Assembly (NCBI GenBank): GCA_011523385.1
Contig: WTGX01000028.1
Span: 53,808 to 117,807, forward strand
Length of the DNA stretch: 64,000 nucleotides
Reading direction: 5' to 3'
DNA from: Nitrospira sp.
GTDB lineage: Bacteria; Nitrospirota; Nitrospiria; Nitrospirales; UBA8639
In this document: positions 36,166 through 46,157 of the stretch, piece after piece
How positions within the stretch are numbered: the first letter of the stretch is position 1
How the letters are laid out: every line of letters begins with the position of its first letter
Translations under genes and position numbers: made by a program
Notes under the pieces: model-generated
The model's database searches: none
Told to the model about the DNA's origin: nothing
Seen by the model: only the letters and a program-made list of their open reading frames with translations

Positions 36166-36720
36166 TCAGTTCACGTCCGGACGAGGGTCCGGGACAAATC
36201 CGTTGCGATGCAACATCCGAACCTTGGGAAGCGTCTCCCGGTCGAGTACGGCATCTTTGTCCACCAGCCCGTTTTCAAACAGAATCCAGGTCGTCACGGC
36301 ATATACCTGGTCTGACGTCAGGGATTGAGGCGCCACAAAGGGCATCGCCCGGTAAATGTAATCGAACAGGGTCGTGGCATATGGCCAATAACTGCCGGCC
36401 GTTTTTACAGGATGCTCGCTCGCAAGCGTTCCTTGCCCACCGACCAACGCCGGGCCGGGACCTTCCACGCCGGTCGCGCCATGACAACTCGCACAGTGCT
36501 CGGCATACACCTCCGCTCCTTCTTTAACTGTCCCCCTGCCGGCTGGTAATCCTTCCCCGTCCGGCGCCACATCAATATCCCAGGCTTGAATCTCGTCCGG
36601 GGTCGCGACACGTCCGAGATGAAAAGGGCCGCTCTTCGATGTCCCCCACGAATCAGCCGGACCCACTGCCACCATGACGAACAGCAGGAGCAGAAACCTT
36701 GTTTGCCGTCGAAACATCAT
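36166..36720 (-). CDS. Periplasmic c-type cytochrome (SoxD/SorB-like)
   Basis: A 184-residue exported protein with a signal peptide (FLLLLFVMVAVGPADS) and one haem c site, CASCH at residues 76-80; a plausible Met ligand is Met126 (RAMPF). It resembles the haem subunits of sulfite or sulfane dehydrogenases (SorB/SoxD) and sits directly downstream of the molybdoenzyme on the same strand, suggesting it accepts electrons from it. Electrons would be passed to the respiratory chain. The gap between the two genes holds a family C repeat. Confidence 0.8.
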   Translation of the reverse strand: MMFRRQTRFLLLLFVMVAVGPADSWGTSKSGPFHLGRVATPDEIQAWDIDVAPDGEGLPAGRGTVKEGAEVYAEHCASCHGATGVEGPGPALVGGQGTLASEHPVKTAGSYWPYATTLFDYIYRAMPFVAPQSLTSDQVYAVTTWILFENGLVDKDAVLDRETLPKVRMLHRNGFVPDPRPDVN

Positions 36721-36756
36721 CTGTTTACCAAGTTGTTAAATTGTACAGGCACCTTC

Positions 36757-36863
36757 TCTACCTCCCCTATCCCCTCCTTACAAAGGAGGGGAATCAGGCT
36801 GGAAACGCTAGTCTTTTTCCTCCCCTTTGTAAGGGGAGGTTGGGAGGGGTAGAGGCCACCTAG
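36757..36863. repeat. Intergenic repeat, family C copy 3
   Basis: TCTACCTCCCCTATCCCCTC ... TTACAAAGGAGGGGAAT and an inverted arm. It separates the cytochrome gene from the molybdoenzyme gene inside one apparent operon. Confidence 0.75.
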
Positions 36864-36895
36864 GCCGTGCTCCGATCCCCAGTCTTCTCCGGCCC

Positions 36896-38194
36896 TCATA
36901 CCTGCACATTCCGAACGTTCCCCTCTTCGTCGATTTGCCAACTCTGAATGGCATTGTAATGATAATACGAATTGGTGCCCCGGATCTCCACCAACTCCTT
37001 GCGCGTCGGTTGCCGGTACCCGGTCTCATCGATACAGCGGCTTTGAAGAACGGCTTCCCCCCCGTCCCACCGCCAATCGAGACAAAACCTGGTGTGACAT
37101 TTCGGCAAAATGGGTGCCTGCAACCTCGCGGTTCGCCAGTTCTTTCCCCCATCCACGCTCACTTCCACTTTTTCGACCCGGCCACGCCCGCTCCACGCCA
37201 AACCCCGGATTTCAACGTAACCCGTCTTTTTCAATCGCTGCCCTCCGGAAGGAACCGTGATCACGGATTTCGCTTCCATGTCAAAGGTGAATTGACGCGC
37301 GGTCCCATCCGTCATCAGATCAGTGTATTTCGACGTTTCTTCACGAGTCATCACCGGTGAGGAAACCAGTTTCAAGCGCCGCAACCATTTAATGCACGTG
37401 TTGCCTTCAAAGCCCGGCACCAACAAACGCAGGGGATAGCCTTGCTCCGGACGAAGCGGTTCCCCATTTTGTGCATAGCACAACAGGGCTTCATCCAGAA
37501 CCCGATCCAACGGGAGACTCCGCGTCATCGCTGCGGCATCGCTGCCTTCGGCCAACATCCAGGTTGCCCCAGGTGTGAGACCCGCTTCCGCCAAGACCGT
37601 GGAAAGTCGAACGCCCGCCCACTCGCTGGTGCTGGTCAGGCCATGGATCTCCTGGGCGGTCTTGCCCTTCGGCCCCTTCCATTCCTTACCGCTGTTACCC
37701 GAACATTCGACAAAGAGAAGACGTGAGGTCGAGGGGAAGCGTTTCAATTCGGCGATGGTAAAGAGCAACGGCCGTTCCACCAAGCCGTGGACCAGAAGCC
37801 GGTGCTTTGCGGGATCGATGAGCGGCACCCCGTTATGGTGGCGCTCAAAATGCAGGGCCGATGGCGTCACGATGCCGTGCAAGTCCTGCAGGGGCGTTCT
37901 CGACCGCTGTGGTTTGGTCAACCGCTTAGCACGTTCGAATGGTGAGCGTCGCCCATATTCCGTGGCCAAGGCCCCGGGGACCCGGGTGGGATCGCCGGAA
38001 GCGTTCGCCGCATGGCCCAGAAAAGGCGCCAGCAGCACGTGCACCGCGGCCGCCCCGAACAATGACGTGGCACCGGTCAAGAACGCTCGACGCGTCGGTG
38101 GCTCCTTGGGCCGCGTGGCGATAAGGGACTCGTATATCGAGACTTCCGGCTCTGGCTCGGCAGGCGTTGGCTTCCCGGTTTTTTTATCCATCAT
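36896..38194 (-). CDS. Molybdenum sulfite/sulfane dehydrogenase subunit (SoxC/SorA-like)
   Basis: A 432-residue molybdopterin enzyme of the sulfite oxidase family. A twin-arginine signal (PPTRRAFLTGA, Arg35-Arg36) implies folded export to the periplasm. Cys164 in FVECSGNSGK is the molybdenum ligand; the Mo_co dimerisation domain follows (GYVEIRGLAWSGRGRVEKVEVSVDGG; LQSRCIDETGYRQPT). The latter motif matches SoxC/SorA rather than animal sulfite oxidase. It partners the downstream cytochrome c. No soxXYZAB genes are nearby, so it would act on sulfite or a related sulfur substrate on its own. Confidence 0.86.
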   Translation of the reverse strand: MMDKKTGKPTPAEPEPEVSIYESLIATRPKEPPTRRAFLTGATSLFGAAAVHVLLAPFLGHAANASGDPTRVPGALATEYGRRSPFERAKRLTKPQRSRTPLQDLHGIVTPSALHFERHHNGVPLIDPAKHRLLVHGLVERPLLFTIAELKRFPSTSRLLFVECSGNSGKEWKGPKGKTAQEIHGLTSTSEWAGVRLSTVLAEAGLTPGATWMLAEGSDAAAMTRSLPLDRVLDEALLCYAQNGEPLRPEQGYPLRLLVPGFEGNTCIKWLRRLKLVSSPVMTREETSKYTDLMTDGTARQFTFDMEAKSVITVPSGGQRLKKTGYVEIRGLAWSGRGRVEKVEVSVDGGKNWRTARLQAPILPKCHTRFCLDWRWDGGEAVLQSRCIDETGYRQPTRKELVEIRGTNSYYHYNAIQSWQIDEEGNVRNVQV

Positions 38195-38448
38195 TCACTT
38201 CTCCGGAAGATTGCTTCAGCGTGGGAAACAGTGTAAACGAAACGGGTTGGGGTTGGAAGGCACCGTTCAAGGAAAAGAACAGAATGCGTCATGAGGCACG
38301 CCCCCCTTGACCCGGAATGCCACACTCCACGTACAATGAAACACCCTTTGCTTTTTTGCTTGACTGCCCGTTCACGTCTTGGGTAAACCGGCTATCAAGA
38401 GCGAGAATCCGGCAAGAAGATCTGTCTTTCCCCTTCCCTGCGTGACGT

Positions 38449-40269
38449 ATGCCCTACCTGCCAATTGAAGAATACGGCCTGATCGGCAACATGCGAACCA
38501 GTGCCTTGGTCGGCGTGAACGGCTCGATCGATTGGTTCTGCTTTCCTCACTTCGATTCTCCAAGCGTGTTCGGCGCCATCCTGGATGACCGCAAAGGCGG
38601 ATGGTGGAAAATTGCATCAAAAGGAAATGGGGCCACCCAAAAACAATTCTATTGGCCGGACACAAACGTGCTCGTCACCAGGTCTCTCTCCGAGCAGGGC
38701 GTGGGACAAGTTGTCGACTTTATGCCGGTCGATCTCGATGCCACTGAGGCCGGCTATCACGGCATCATTCGCCGAGTCCAGGCGATTCGCGGGAACATGA
38801 CGTTTCGCTTGGAGTGTTTCCCCGCCTTCAATTACACTCGAGACTCCCACACGACGGTCCTCACCGCCGACGGGGCCTATTTCGAAGCCCCGGGGCTCAG
38901 TTTGTGGTTGGGATCGACCATTCCCTTGAAACAGGAAGGCAACGGCGTTGTCGCCGAATTTGAGATACAGGAAGGTCACGAATTGGCATTTTCACTTCAA
39001 GAAGTGAAGCGAATCGATGCCTGCGGCAAGGCCATCTCCGAGGACCGGGCCGATCGACTCTTCCGCCAGACCGTCACCTACTGGCGACAATGGCTTTCTC
39101 ATTGTACCTATCGAGGTCGATGGCGCGAAATGGTGCAACGCTCGGCCCTGACTCTTAAACTGCTGACGTTTGAGCCAACGGGAGCGATCGTCGCCTCTCC
39201 GACGTGCAGCCTTCCGGAAGACATCGGGGGAGAACGCAACTGGGACTATCGGTATACGTGGATCCGTGATGCAGCCTTTACGATCTATGCGCTCCTGCGC
39301 ATCGGGTTCACGAAGGAAGCGGAACAATTCATGCACTGGCTGGAAGCACGATGCCATGAACTCAATCCGGACGGCTCGTTGCAAATCATGTATGGCATCG
39401 ACGGCCGGCATGAATTGCATGAAGAGACCCTGTCTCACCTGGACGGGTATAAGGGCTCGCGTCCCGTCCGCGTCGGAAACGGCGCCTACGATCAACTGCA
39501 ATTGGATATTTACGGCGAATTACTCGATTCGGTGTATCTCTACAACAAATACGGCAGCCCGATTTCTTACGACCTCTGGAGCCATTTGCGCCGGTTGGTG
39601 AACTGGGTGTGCGACAACTGGACGCGGACTGATGAAGGAATTTGGGAAGTCCGGGGCAGCCAGCAACATTTCCTGTATTCGAAACTGATGTGTTGGGTCG
39701 CCGTCGACCGGGGCCTTCGCCTTGCCGACAGGCGCTCATTTCCCGCGGACCGCGACCGGTGGCTGAAAGTCCGCGACACCATTTATGAAGAAATCATGGA
39801 AAAAGGGTGGAGTGAAACCAGAAAAGCCTTCGTTCAGCGGTACGGCAGCGACGCCCTGGACGCGGCCAACCTCATGATGCCCCTGGTCTTTTTTGTGTCG
39901 CCGACCGATCCCCGAATGCTCCAAACCCTGGAAGCGATCAACCAATCCCCGGAGAAAGGAGGCCTGGTCGCCAATGCCCTGGTGCACCGGTACAACGTCA
40001 ACGAAACGGAGGATGGACTGCAAGGCGAAGAAGGCACCTTCAACATTTGTACGTTCTGGTTGGTCGAAGCGCTCACTCGTGCTGGCCGGACCGATGAAGC
40101 CCGGCTCATGTTCGAGCAAATGCTGGGCTATGCCAATCACGTCGGACTCTATGCCGAAGAAACGGGACACCACGGCGAAGGCCTCGGCAACTTCCCCCAA
40201 GCGTTCACCCACCTGGCGTTGATCAGTGCCGCGTTCAACCTGGATCGGGTTTTGGGGTCCCGGGGCTGA
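38449..40269 (+). CDS. Glycoside hydrolase family 15 (glucoamylase or trehalase-like)
   Basis: A 606-residue protein of the GH15/cytosolic glucoamylase type: [39 protein letters not shown] opens it, [21 protein letters not shown] carries the first catalytic glutamate, and [20 protein letters not shown] with GLYAEE carries the second. No signal peptide, so it acts in the cytoplasm on oligosaccharides, glycogen fragments or trehalose; the exact sugar is not predictable. A -35-like TTGACC at 38307 and TACAAT at 38332 (19-base spacing) may be its promoter. Confidence 0.9.
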   Translation: MPYLPIEEYGLIGNMRTSALVGVNGSIDWFCFPHFDSPSVFGAILDDRKGGWWKIASKGNGATQKQFYWPDTNVLVTRSLSEQGVGQVVDFMPVDLDATEAGYHGIIRRVQAIRGNMTFRLECFPAFNYTRDSHTTVLTADGAYFEAPGLSLWLGSTIPLKQEGNGVVAEFEIQEGHELAFSLQEVKRIDACGKAISEDRADRLFRQTVTYWRQWLSHCTYRGRWREMVQRSALTLKLLTFEPTGAIVASPTCSLPEDIGGERNWDYRYTWIRDAAFTIYALLRIGFTKEAEQFMHWLEARCHELNPDGSLQIMYGIDGRHELHEETLSHLDGYKGSRPVRVGNGAYDQLQLDIYGELLDSVYLYNKYGSPISYDLWSHLRRLVNWVCDNWTRTDEGIWEVRGSQQHFLYSKLMCWVAVDRGLRLADRRSFPADRDRWLKVRDTIYEEIMEKGWSETRKAFVQRYGSDALDAANLMMPLVFFVSPTDPRMLQTLEAINQSPEKGGLVANALVHRYNVNETEDGLQGEEGTFNICTFWLVEALTRAGRTDEARLMFEQMLGYANHVGLYAEETGHHGEGLGNFPQAFTHLALISAAFNLDRVLGSRG

Positions 40270-40369
40270 TCGATTTTTCTTCGGGACGGCATTCCCCTAC
40301 GGGCTCAAATCCTATCCCAACGTGACCCCGCTATCCGGCCTCCACACACACCACCGGCTTCGTTCCCTC

Positions 40370-41629
40370 ATGAAGGACCGGTTGCCCGCTCCGCTTTTTT
40401 CGCTCCTGCAAAAAACCGGCGAACTCGCGGAGCGACGTCGCGTCCGCGTGTATGCCGCAGGCGGGTTCGTCAGGGATCTTCTTCTCGGCATCCCGAACTT
40501 CGACGTGGACCTGGTCGTCGAAGGCGACGGAATTCGTTTTGCAAGAGCCCTCGCCCAACAATACAAGGCTCACGTCGTAACCCATAAACGATTCGGCACG
40601 GCTACCGTCGCATTCGCGGACGGTCACGCATTCGACGTGGCCACGGCTCGCACCGAATCGTATGACTCTCCGGCCGTCCTCCCAACGGTGCGACGGAGTT
40701 CCATCAGGGAAGACCTCAGACGCCGGGATTTCACGATCAACACCTTGGCCGTCGGGCTCAATGCCGATCATCTCGGCGAATTGGTGGATCTCCACAACGG
40801 CCTCCGGGACTTGCAAGACAAAACCCTTCGCGTGCTGCACGGTCTGAGCTTTATCGATGACCCGACTCGCGTGTTCCGCGCCATTCGGTTTGAACAACGC
40901 CTGGGTTTTCAACTTGACCGGGACACGGCCGTCTTGATGAAGGAGGCGGTGAACATGAAAATCTGTCACCGCCTCTCCCCGGCCCGGCTCTCGGCTGAAC
41001 TCTTTCACGTGTTGTCGGAACGTGAGCCCGTCAAAACCCTCGCCAGGCTGGCGGACTTCAACCTGCTGCAATGTATTCACCCGCGATTGAAATGGTCTCC
41101 CGAACTGGCCCGGCTGATGAAGGCCGTGGAGAAAGCCGTCGAATGGCATGCCGGGCTCTCTCTCGGGCGACTCAAGTCTCCATGGGTCGTTTATGGTATG
41201 GCCTTGATGGATCTTCTCCCTCAACCGGCCGTTCAAGAAACCCTGGCCAGGCTGACGTTTCCCCGGCGTCATACGCGATCCATGTTGCGGGTGGCTCAAG
41301 AGGGTGCCCGCCTTTTACGGACCCTCGATCGGACCATCCAACCGTCCGAAACGTTCCGGACGCTCCGCAACCTCCCGGATGAGACGCTTATTTTTCTCAT
41401 GGCCAAAACCCGGTCAAAACGGGGAAAACAACACATTGCCGACCAGATCACCGCTTATCGACAGGTCAGACCGATCTTAAGAGGGAACGATTTGAAAGCG
41501 ATGGGACTCGAACATGGTCCCTTGTACAACCGGATCCTGGACCGGCTTTTGGATGCACGTTTGAACGGAGAAGTGGAGACCGAAGCCGACGAGCGCCGGT
41601 TGGTCAGCCGGTTGGCGGAACGGGGCTAA
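40370..41629 (+). CDS. tRNA nucleotidyltransferase / poly(A) polymerase family protein
   Basis: A 419-residue class II nucleotidyltransferase: AAGGFVRDLLLGIPNFDVDLVVEG (the Asp pair binds metal), RRDFTINTLAVG, RVLHGLSFIDDPTRVFRAIRFEQRLGF. The rest is a helical body. This type adds A or CCA to tRNA 3' ends; with one such gene it may be the sole CCA-adding enzyme, or only the A-adding half. ATG 40370 is chosen over an open extension upstream. It overlaps nothing of the GH15 gene at 40269. Confidence 0.9.
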   Translation: MKDRLPAPLFSLLQKTGELAERRRVRVYAAGGFVRDLLLGIPNFDVDLVVEGDGIRFARALAQQYKAHVVTHKRFGTATVAFADGHAFDVATARTESYDSPAVLPTVRRSSIREDLRRRDFTINTLAVGLNADHLGELVDLHNGLRDLQDKTLRVLHGLSFIDDPTRVFRAIRFEQRLGFQLDRDTAVLMKEAVNMKICHRLSPARLSAELFHVLSEREPVKTLARLADFNLLQCIHPRLKWSPELARLMKAVEKAVEWHAGLSLGRLKSPWVVYGMALMDLLPQPAVQETLARLTFPRRHTRSMLRVAQEGARLLRTLDRTIQPSETFRTLRNLPDETLIFLMAKTRSKRGKQHIADQITAYRQVRPILRGNDLKAMGLEHGPLYNRILDRLLDARLNGEVETEADERRLVSRLAERG

Positions 41630-41674
41630 GCAAAAACCGCTTCTCTTTTATCCGGGAGAACGATACAATCCGGC

Positions 41675-41974
41675 ATGCCCGCTGCCTGGCCCATTGCCAA
41701 GTTCCTGTTTAAGCTGGTCGCCCCCAGCATTCCCGACATTGTCTCCACTGTTGCCACGCTCAAAAATCAACAGACGGGAGCCCAAGCTCAGGAAGAACCT
41801 TTCCAGAGACGCATTGCGGAAATGGAACAGACGTTGTCTCAACAGCTTGAACTCATCGAGAAATTGACGAAACAAGTCGAGGCATTACAAACGATTCTGT
41901 GGCGTACACTGGTCATCGGCCTTGTTGCTCTCGGGCTGGCGTTGATGGGACTGGCGCTCATCTTCTACGCCTGA
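41675..41974 (+). CDS. Small coiled-coil, single-helix membrane protein
   Basis: A 99-residue protein: an N-terminal hydrophobic stretch, a helical/coiled-coil centre (EEPFQRRIAEMEQTLSQQLELIEKLTKQVEALQ) and a C-terminal membrane helix (TLVIGLVALGLALMGLALIFYA). ATG 41675. It follows the tRNA nucleotidyltransferase closely. Family not recognised. Confidence 0.65.
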   Translation: MPAAWPIAKFLFKLVAPSIPDIVSTVATLKNQQTGAQAQEEPFQRRIAEMEQTLSQQLELIEKLTKQVEALQTILWRTLVIGLVALGLALMGLALIFYA

Positions 41975-42037
41975 GGTGCTCATGGAGAAAGGCATCTCCC
42001 GTTCACGGCTGTCACTGATATGAAAATAGCCCTCTTC

Positions 42038-42170
42038 TGTCACTCCCGACGCCTCTTTCTGTCATCCTCGACATTCTTAATCGAGGATCCAGGGTTTTTC
42101 TTTTTTCGTCCGTAAAGACAAAAAGACACTGGATCCCCGATCAAGCCGGGGATGACAGAAGGGAAGATCG
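42038..42170. repeat. Inverted intergenic repeat, family B copy 3
   Basis: GTCATCCTCGACATTCTTAA ... ATCGAGGATCCAGGGTTTTTC ... CACTGGATCCCCGATCAAGCC ... GGGGATGACAGAAGG, with palindromic arms. Same plan as 5317-5413 and 9117-9242. It fills most of the gap between the two small genes. Confidence 0.8.
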
Positions 42171-42225
42171 AGGATGACACAAGGAAAGAGGGCAGGGCGT
42201 CGCGTTCATAGCGATAACCCCGACA

Positions 42226-42546
42226 ATGCGGAAATTATTTGTTTCACCGAATTTGGTCGAAGTCGAATCACTCAAGGACATTCTCGATCAAGCGGGCATT
42301 CAATCCTGGATCAAGAACCAACGGGGGTCCTCCCTGGCCGGTGAAGTCCCCTTCGCCGAAGTTTTTCCCGAACTCTGGGTGCTGAACGACGCCGACTATA
42401 CCGCGGCTCAGCAATTTTTGGAAAACTGGCGCACGGCCAAGCCCTATGAATCCACGGGCTGGGTCTGCTTCCGTTGCGGAGAGTCACATGAAAAAGATTT
42501 CACTACGTGCTGGAAGTGCGGAAGCGACCGCCCGATGCTGGCCTGA
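42226..42546 (+). CDS. DUF2007 protein with C-terminal zinc ribbon
   Basis: A 106-residue protein. The N-terminal DUF2007 domain (RKLFVSPNLVEVESLKDILDQAGIQSWIKNQ ... PELWVLNDADYTAAQQFLENW) is thought to be a small signalling or ligand-binding fold. The C-terminus adds a ribbon, Cys81-x2-Cys84 and Cys95-x2-Cys98. Starts ATG 42226. It stands alone between repeats. Confidence 0.85.
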   Translation: MRKLFVSPNLVEVESLKDILDQAGIQSWIKNQRGSSLAGEVPFAEVFPELWVLNDADYTAAQQFLENWRTAKPYESTGWVCFRCGESHEKDFTTCWKCGSDRPMLA

Positions 42547-42697
42547 TTCGTAGCCGATGTACGGCGATTGGGCTACGAGCATCACAAAAACACTCTCCGG
42601 CCAGGTTCGTTGTCTGTGCCTCATGTGTATTGGAATCTACCCCACCTACCCTCCCCTTACAAAGGGGAGGGAAAGAACACGATCGCCCACACCCGGC

Positions 42698-45600
42698 CTA
42701 ACCGGCTGAGAGCCGCTCCAGCGCGACTTGTTTCAGGGCACGGAGATCCAACTTTCCCGTGCCCAGCACCGGAAGCTGTTCGACCCTGACGAAGGCGTCT
42801 TTGCGGGGGATGAAGAGATTCGGCAACCCGCTCGCGGCGACTTTTTCCAACAGGCCGGGGATGACGGCTTCATCGAGCGTGTGCAAAACGGCCAATTGCT
42901 CCCCCTTTTTTTCGTCGGGAATGGACGTCACGGCGAACACCTGCACGTCGGATTCGACGGCTTCATGCAGCGCGTCTTCGACCTTACCGTGCGGCACCAT
43001 CTCCCCGCCGATTTTGGCAAAACGGGAAAGCCGGTCCGTAATGGTCAGGAATCCATCTTCATCCAGGACGGCAATGTCCCCCGTTACGTACCACCCGTCA
43101 TGCATAGCCTCGGCCGTCAGGTCGGGACGGTTCAGGTACCCTTGCATGACGTTGGGCCCCTTGACGATCAGCATGCCGGAGGTGCCGATGGGAACGGGGG
43201 CAAAGGACTCGGGATCGACGATGCGCACGGACACGCCGGGCAAGGGCCGGCCGACCGTCCCGCGACGCGAGGCCGGTTGGAAAAATCCCGCAGCCCGAAA
43301 GTCCGGACAGTTCACGGCAATGACGGGAGCACATTCCGTCACCCCGTATCCTTCGAGGGGACGGATCCCGAACTTTTCCTCGAACGCGCCGGCCAGGCGT
43401 TCCGATAATTTCTCGGCGCCGGTCAACACCACGCGAACCGACCCGAACTGCTCGGGCAGGCAGCGCCGCCAATAGAGTTGAAGAAAGGTCGGCGTCGAGA
43501 TCAAAATCGTGACCCGCTTCTTTTCGATGAGTTCGCCGATGGCCCCCGCGTCCAGCGGCGTGGGATGATACACCACGCCCACGCCGTGGTTGACGCTCAA
43601 CCACAACGTCGCCAGGTACCCGAAGGAATGAAAGAACGGCAGGATGCCCAAGATGCGGTCCTTGGGCCCCGTGTGAAAGACCTGCATGACTGCCTCGACG
43701 TTGGCATCAATATTGAAATGACTGAGCATCACGCCCTTCGGCTCTCCCGTACTGCCGCTGCTGAAAATAATCGTCGCGAGGTCGTCCGGTTGCGGACGAT
43801 GGATCGCACCAACGCCCTTCTCCAGCAGGCCAATGGGCGCAACCAAGGCCATGGCAAATGCTTTCACCCGTTCGGCCGTCCCGATGGTTTTGCGAATCTC
43901 TTCGATCCAAATGAGCTTGACGCCTTCGGGCATTTCAAGGTTGGCCTTTTCGAGAAACATGCGGCTCGTCACAATCGTTTCGAGCCCGGCTTGCCCGGCC
44001 ATCGACTCGATCCCGCTTCGCCCGACCGTGTAATTGAGATTGACCACTGTGCGTCCGGACAGCGTGGCTGCCAGGTTGACCACTGCCCCGCCAACGCTGG
44101 GCGGCAGCAAAATGCCCACGGTGTGCTGATTCATCCAGTGCGGGCGAAGCGCCCGGGCCAATGCGACGGCGCCGGCGAGCGATTCCAGACATGAGACCTT
44201 GGGCCGGGTCGCGTCGGCAAAGGCGAACCGCAACGGATGGCGGCGAGCCGCACGAACAAAGGAATGCTGAAGCGGCCGCCTATCGGATTTGCGAGAGCGC
44301 CAGGCTTCCTCGCCCAATTCCTGGACTCGTTGCCGGACTTCGCTCGCCGTGACGGTCGACGGCATGGGCTCACCATATGAAACCGTGACGGGATAGGGGA
44401 CGCGTTCCGGCCGTTTCAGCAAAAATTTGCCGCCGATAAAACTGAAGATGCTGCCCCATATCCGGTCAAGATGAACGGGGATCACGGGGACCTCCCGCCC
44501 CTTGACGATCCGTTCGAATCCTTGGCGAAACGACAGGAGACCGCCCGTCCGGGTAATCTGCCCTTCGGGAAACACGCAGACGACTTCACCGTCATCCAGC
44601 CGGCGACCGGCCTCGCGGAGGGCATGGAGAATCTCTCGCGGCGACCCTCCGGCAGAAACGGGAATCGCGCCCATGGTTCGTGCCGCACGATGCAGGAAAG
44701 GAAGCTCGTAGTAGTACCGGTCGACGAGAAACCGGATCGGACGGTCGATGCTCGCCAACAGCAACAGCCCGTCCACAAACGACACGTGGTTCGGCAACAA
44801 CAACGAGCCTCCACGTTCAGGTACGTGTTCCCGTCCGACGACCCGAAGCCGATACAGCGTATGGGTGACAAGAAACAACACCATGCGAAGGAAGGTTTCG
44901 GGCATGAGCCACGCGGCCCACGCCGTCAACGCTGCCGCAGCCATCCCGGCGATAACCAGGATTTCACCGGCATTAAGGCCCAGGAGCGACAACGCCCCGG
45001 CTCCCAGCGACCCAACCACGATGCCGCCGAATACGAAGATGTTCCCGAATGAAATCACGGCGCCTCGTCGGTCCTGCGGCGCGCGCCATTGAATCAAGGC
45101 ATTGATCGGAACCAGAATAAACCCGCTGGAGAAACCCAGCCACCCCATAGCCAGCAAGGTCCCCGTCAAGCCAGGAGACAGCGTTCCCAACAGCAGTAAC
45201 CCCAGCGTCAACCCAACCGCGCCCAAGGGGATCTGCCCGACCTCGACTTTGGCATGCGAGAGTTTTCCGGCTAACACCGATCCCAAACCGACCCCGATCC
45301 CAAACGTCGCCAAGGGCAGGCCCGACAAGGAATCCGACAGCTCCAATACGGCTTTGGCATAGACGAGAATGTCCTGCCCCACCAAGCTGGCGATGGTCCA
45401 GTAGCCGACGTTGCCGGATATACCCAATCGCAACACGCGATCCGTCTGAACGGCTTGCCAAGCGCCGTGCAGCGTTGCTGCCACCCCGCCTTCGTCGCGC
45501 GCACGCGGCACGGCAGGCACCATGAGGGACGCGACAAACCCCATGACCGAAAACACCAGCAACACCGCTCCCCCCAACCACGGGGATGAGCCCGACATCT

Positions 45601-46129
45601 GAAGTAAAACGCCCCCTGTCCCCGTCCCGCCAATAATGGCCAGGAAGGTCCACAATTCGAGTTGCCCGTTCCCGACGGCCAATCGTTCGTGAGGAAGCAG
45701 TTCCGGCAGGATGCCGTACTTTGCCGGACTGAAAAGCGCGCTTTGGACGGCCATGCCGCCCAGCACGACGAGCGGAAGGAGCCCGCCCGATGGATTGAGG
45801 TAGAGCGCCCAGGTCCCCAAGGCCATCAGCACCACTTCGACGCCTTTCATGGCCACGATAACGGACCGCTTGCTGAATCGATCCGAAAAAACGCCGGCAA
45901 CAATGGAAACGAGCATCAGCGGTAACGTGAAGACGACAAAGGTGAGGGTCGTTTGGGCTTGGGAAGCGGCTTCGAATTCCGGGCCCGCTCCCATCTGCGA
46001 AGCCAACTGCTTGATGGCCAACAGCGCGACCATTAACTTCCAGGCATTGTCATTGAACGCCCCGAAGAATTGGGCAACCAGCAGCCCACGAAGAGGAGAA
46101 GGATGTCGATGACGTTCGTTATCGCTCAC
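42698..46129 (-). CDS. Three-domain Aas-type protein: MFS transporter, acyltransferase and acyl-ACP/CoA ligase
   Basis: A 1143-residue fusion for lysophospholipid re-acylation, combining the activities of LplT and Aas. Residues 1-410 form an MFS transporter (start LLVAQFFGAFNDNAWKLMVAL, matching LplT). Around 460-640 is a PlsC-type acyltransferase with NHVSFVDG (H-x4-D) and VFPEGQITRTG. From about 680 is an AMP-forming ligase with FSSGSTGEPKGVMLSH and YGVTECAPVIAVN, ending TGKLDLRALKQVA. I take GTG 46129 as start, 7 bases after GGGAG and past the upstream gene, rather than an ATG at 46243 inside it. The gene follows the symporter by 28 bases. Confidence 0.93.
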   Translation of the reverse strand: MSDNERHRHPSPLRGLLVAQFFGAFNDNAWKLMVALLAIKQLASQMGAGPEFEAASQAQTTLTFVVFTLPLMLVSIVAGVFSDRFSKRSVIVAMKGVEVVLMALGTWALYLNPSGGLLPLVVLGGMAVQSALFSPAKYGILPELLPHERLAVGNGQLELWTFLAIIGGTGTGGVLLQMSGSSPWLGGAVLLVFSVMGFVASLMVPAVPRARDEGGVAATLHGAWQAVQTDRVLRLGISGNVGYWTIASLVGQDILVYAKAVLELSDSLSGLPLATFGIGVGLGSVLAGKLSHAKVEVGQIPLGAVGLTLGLLLLGTLSPGLTGTLLAMGWLGFSSGFILVPINALIQWRAPQDRRGAVISFGNIFVFGGIVVGSLGAGALSLLGLNAGEILVIAGMAAAALTAWAAWLMPETFLRMVLFLVTHTLYRLRVVGREHVPERGGSLLLPNHVSFVDGLLLLASIDRPIRFLVDRYYYELPFLHRAARTMGAIPVSAGGSPREILHALREAGRRLDDGEVVCVFPEGQITRTGGLLSFRQGFERIVKGREVPVIPVHLDRIWGSIFSFIGGKFLLKRPERVPYPVTVSYGEPMPSTVTASEVRQRVQELGEEAWRSRKSDRRPLQHSFVRAARRHPLRFAFADATRPKVSCLESLAGAVALARALRPHWMNQHTVGILLPPSVGGAVVNLAATLSGRTVVNLNYTVGRSGIESMAGQAGLETIVTSRMFLEKANLEMPEGVKLIWIEEIRKTIGTAERVKAFAMALVAPIGLLEKGVGAIHRPQPDDLATIIFSSGSTGEPKGVMLSHFNIDANVEAVMQVFHTGPKDRILGILPFFHSFGYLATLWLSVNHGVGVVYHPTPLDAGAIGELIEKKRVTILISTPTFLQLYWRRCLPEQFGSVRVVLTGAEKLSERLAGAFEEKFGIRPLEGYGVTECAPVIAVNCPDFRAAGFFQPASRRGTVGRPLPGVSVRIVDPESFAPVPIGTSGMLIVKGPNVMQGYLNRPDLTAEAMHDGWYVTGDIAVLDEDGFLTITDRLSRFAKIGGEMVPHGKVEDALHEAVESDVQVFAVTSIPDEKKGEQLAVLHTLDEAVIPGLLEKVAASGLPNLFIPRKDAFVRVEQLPVLGTGKLDLRALKQVALERLSAG

Positions 46130-46157
46130 TGAATGCTCTCCCAGGGCGTTGAAGTCA

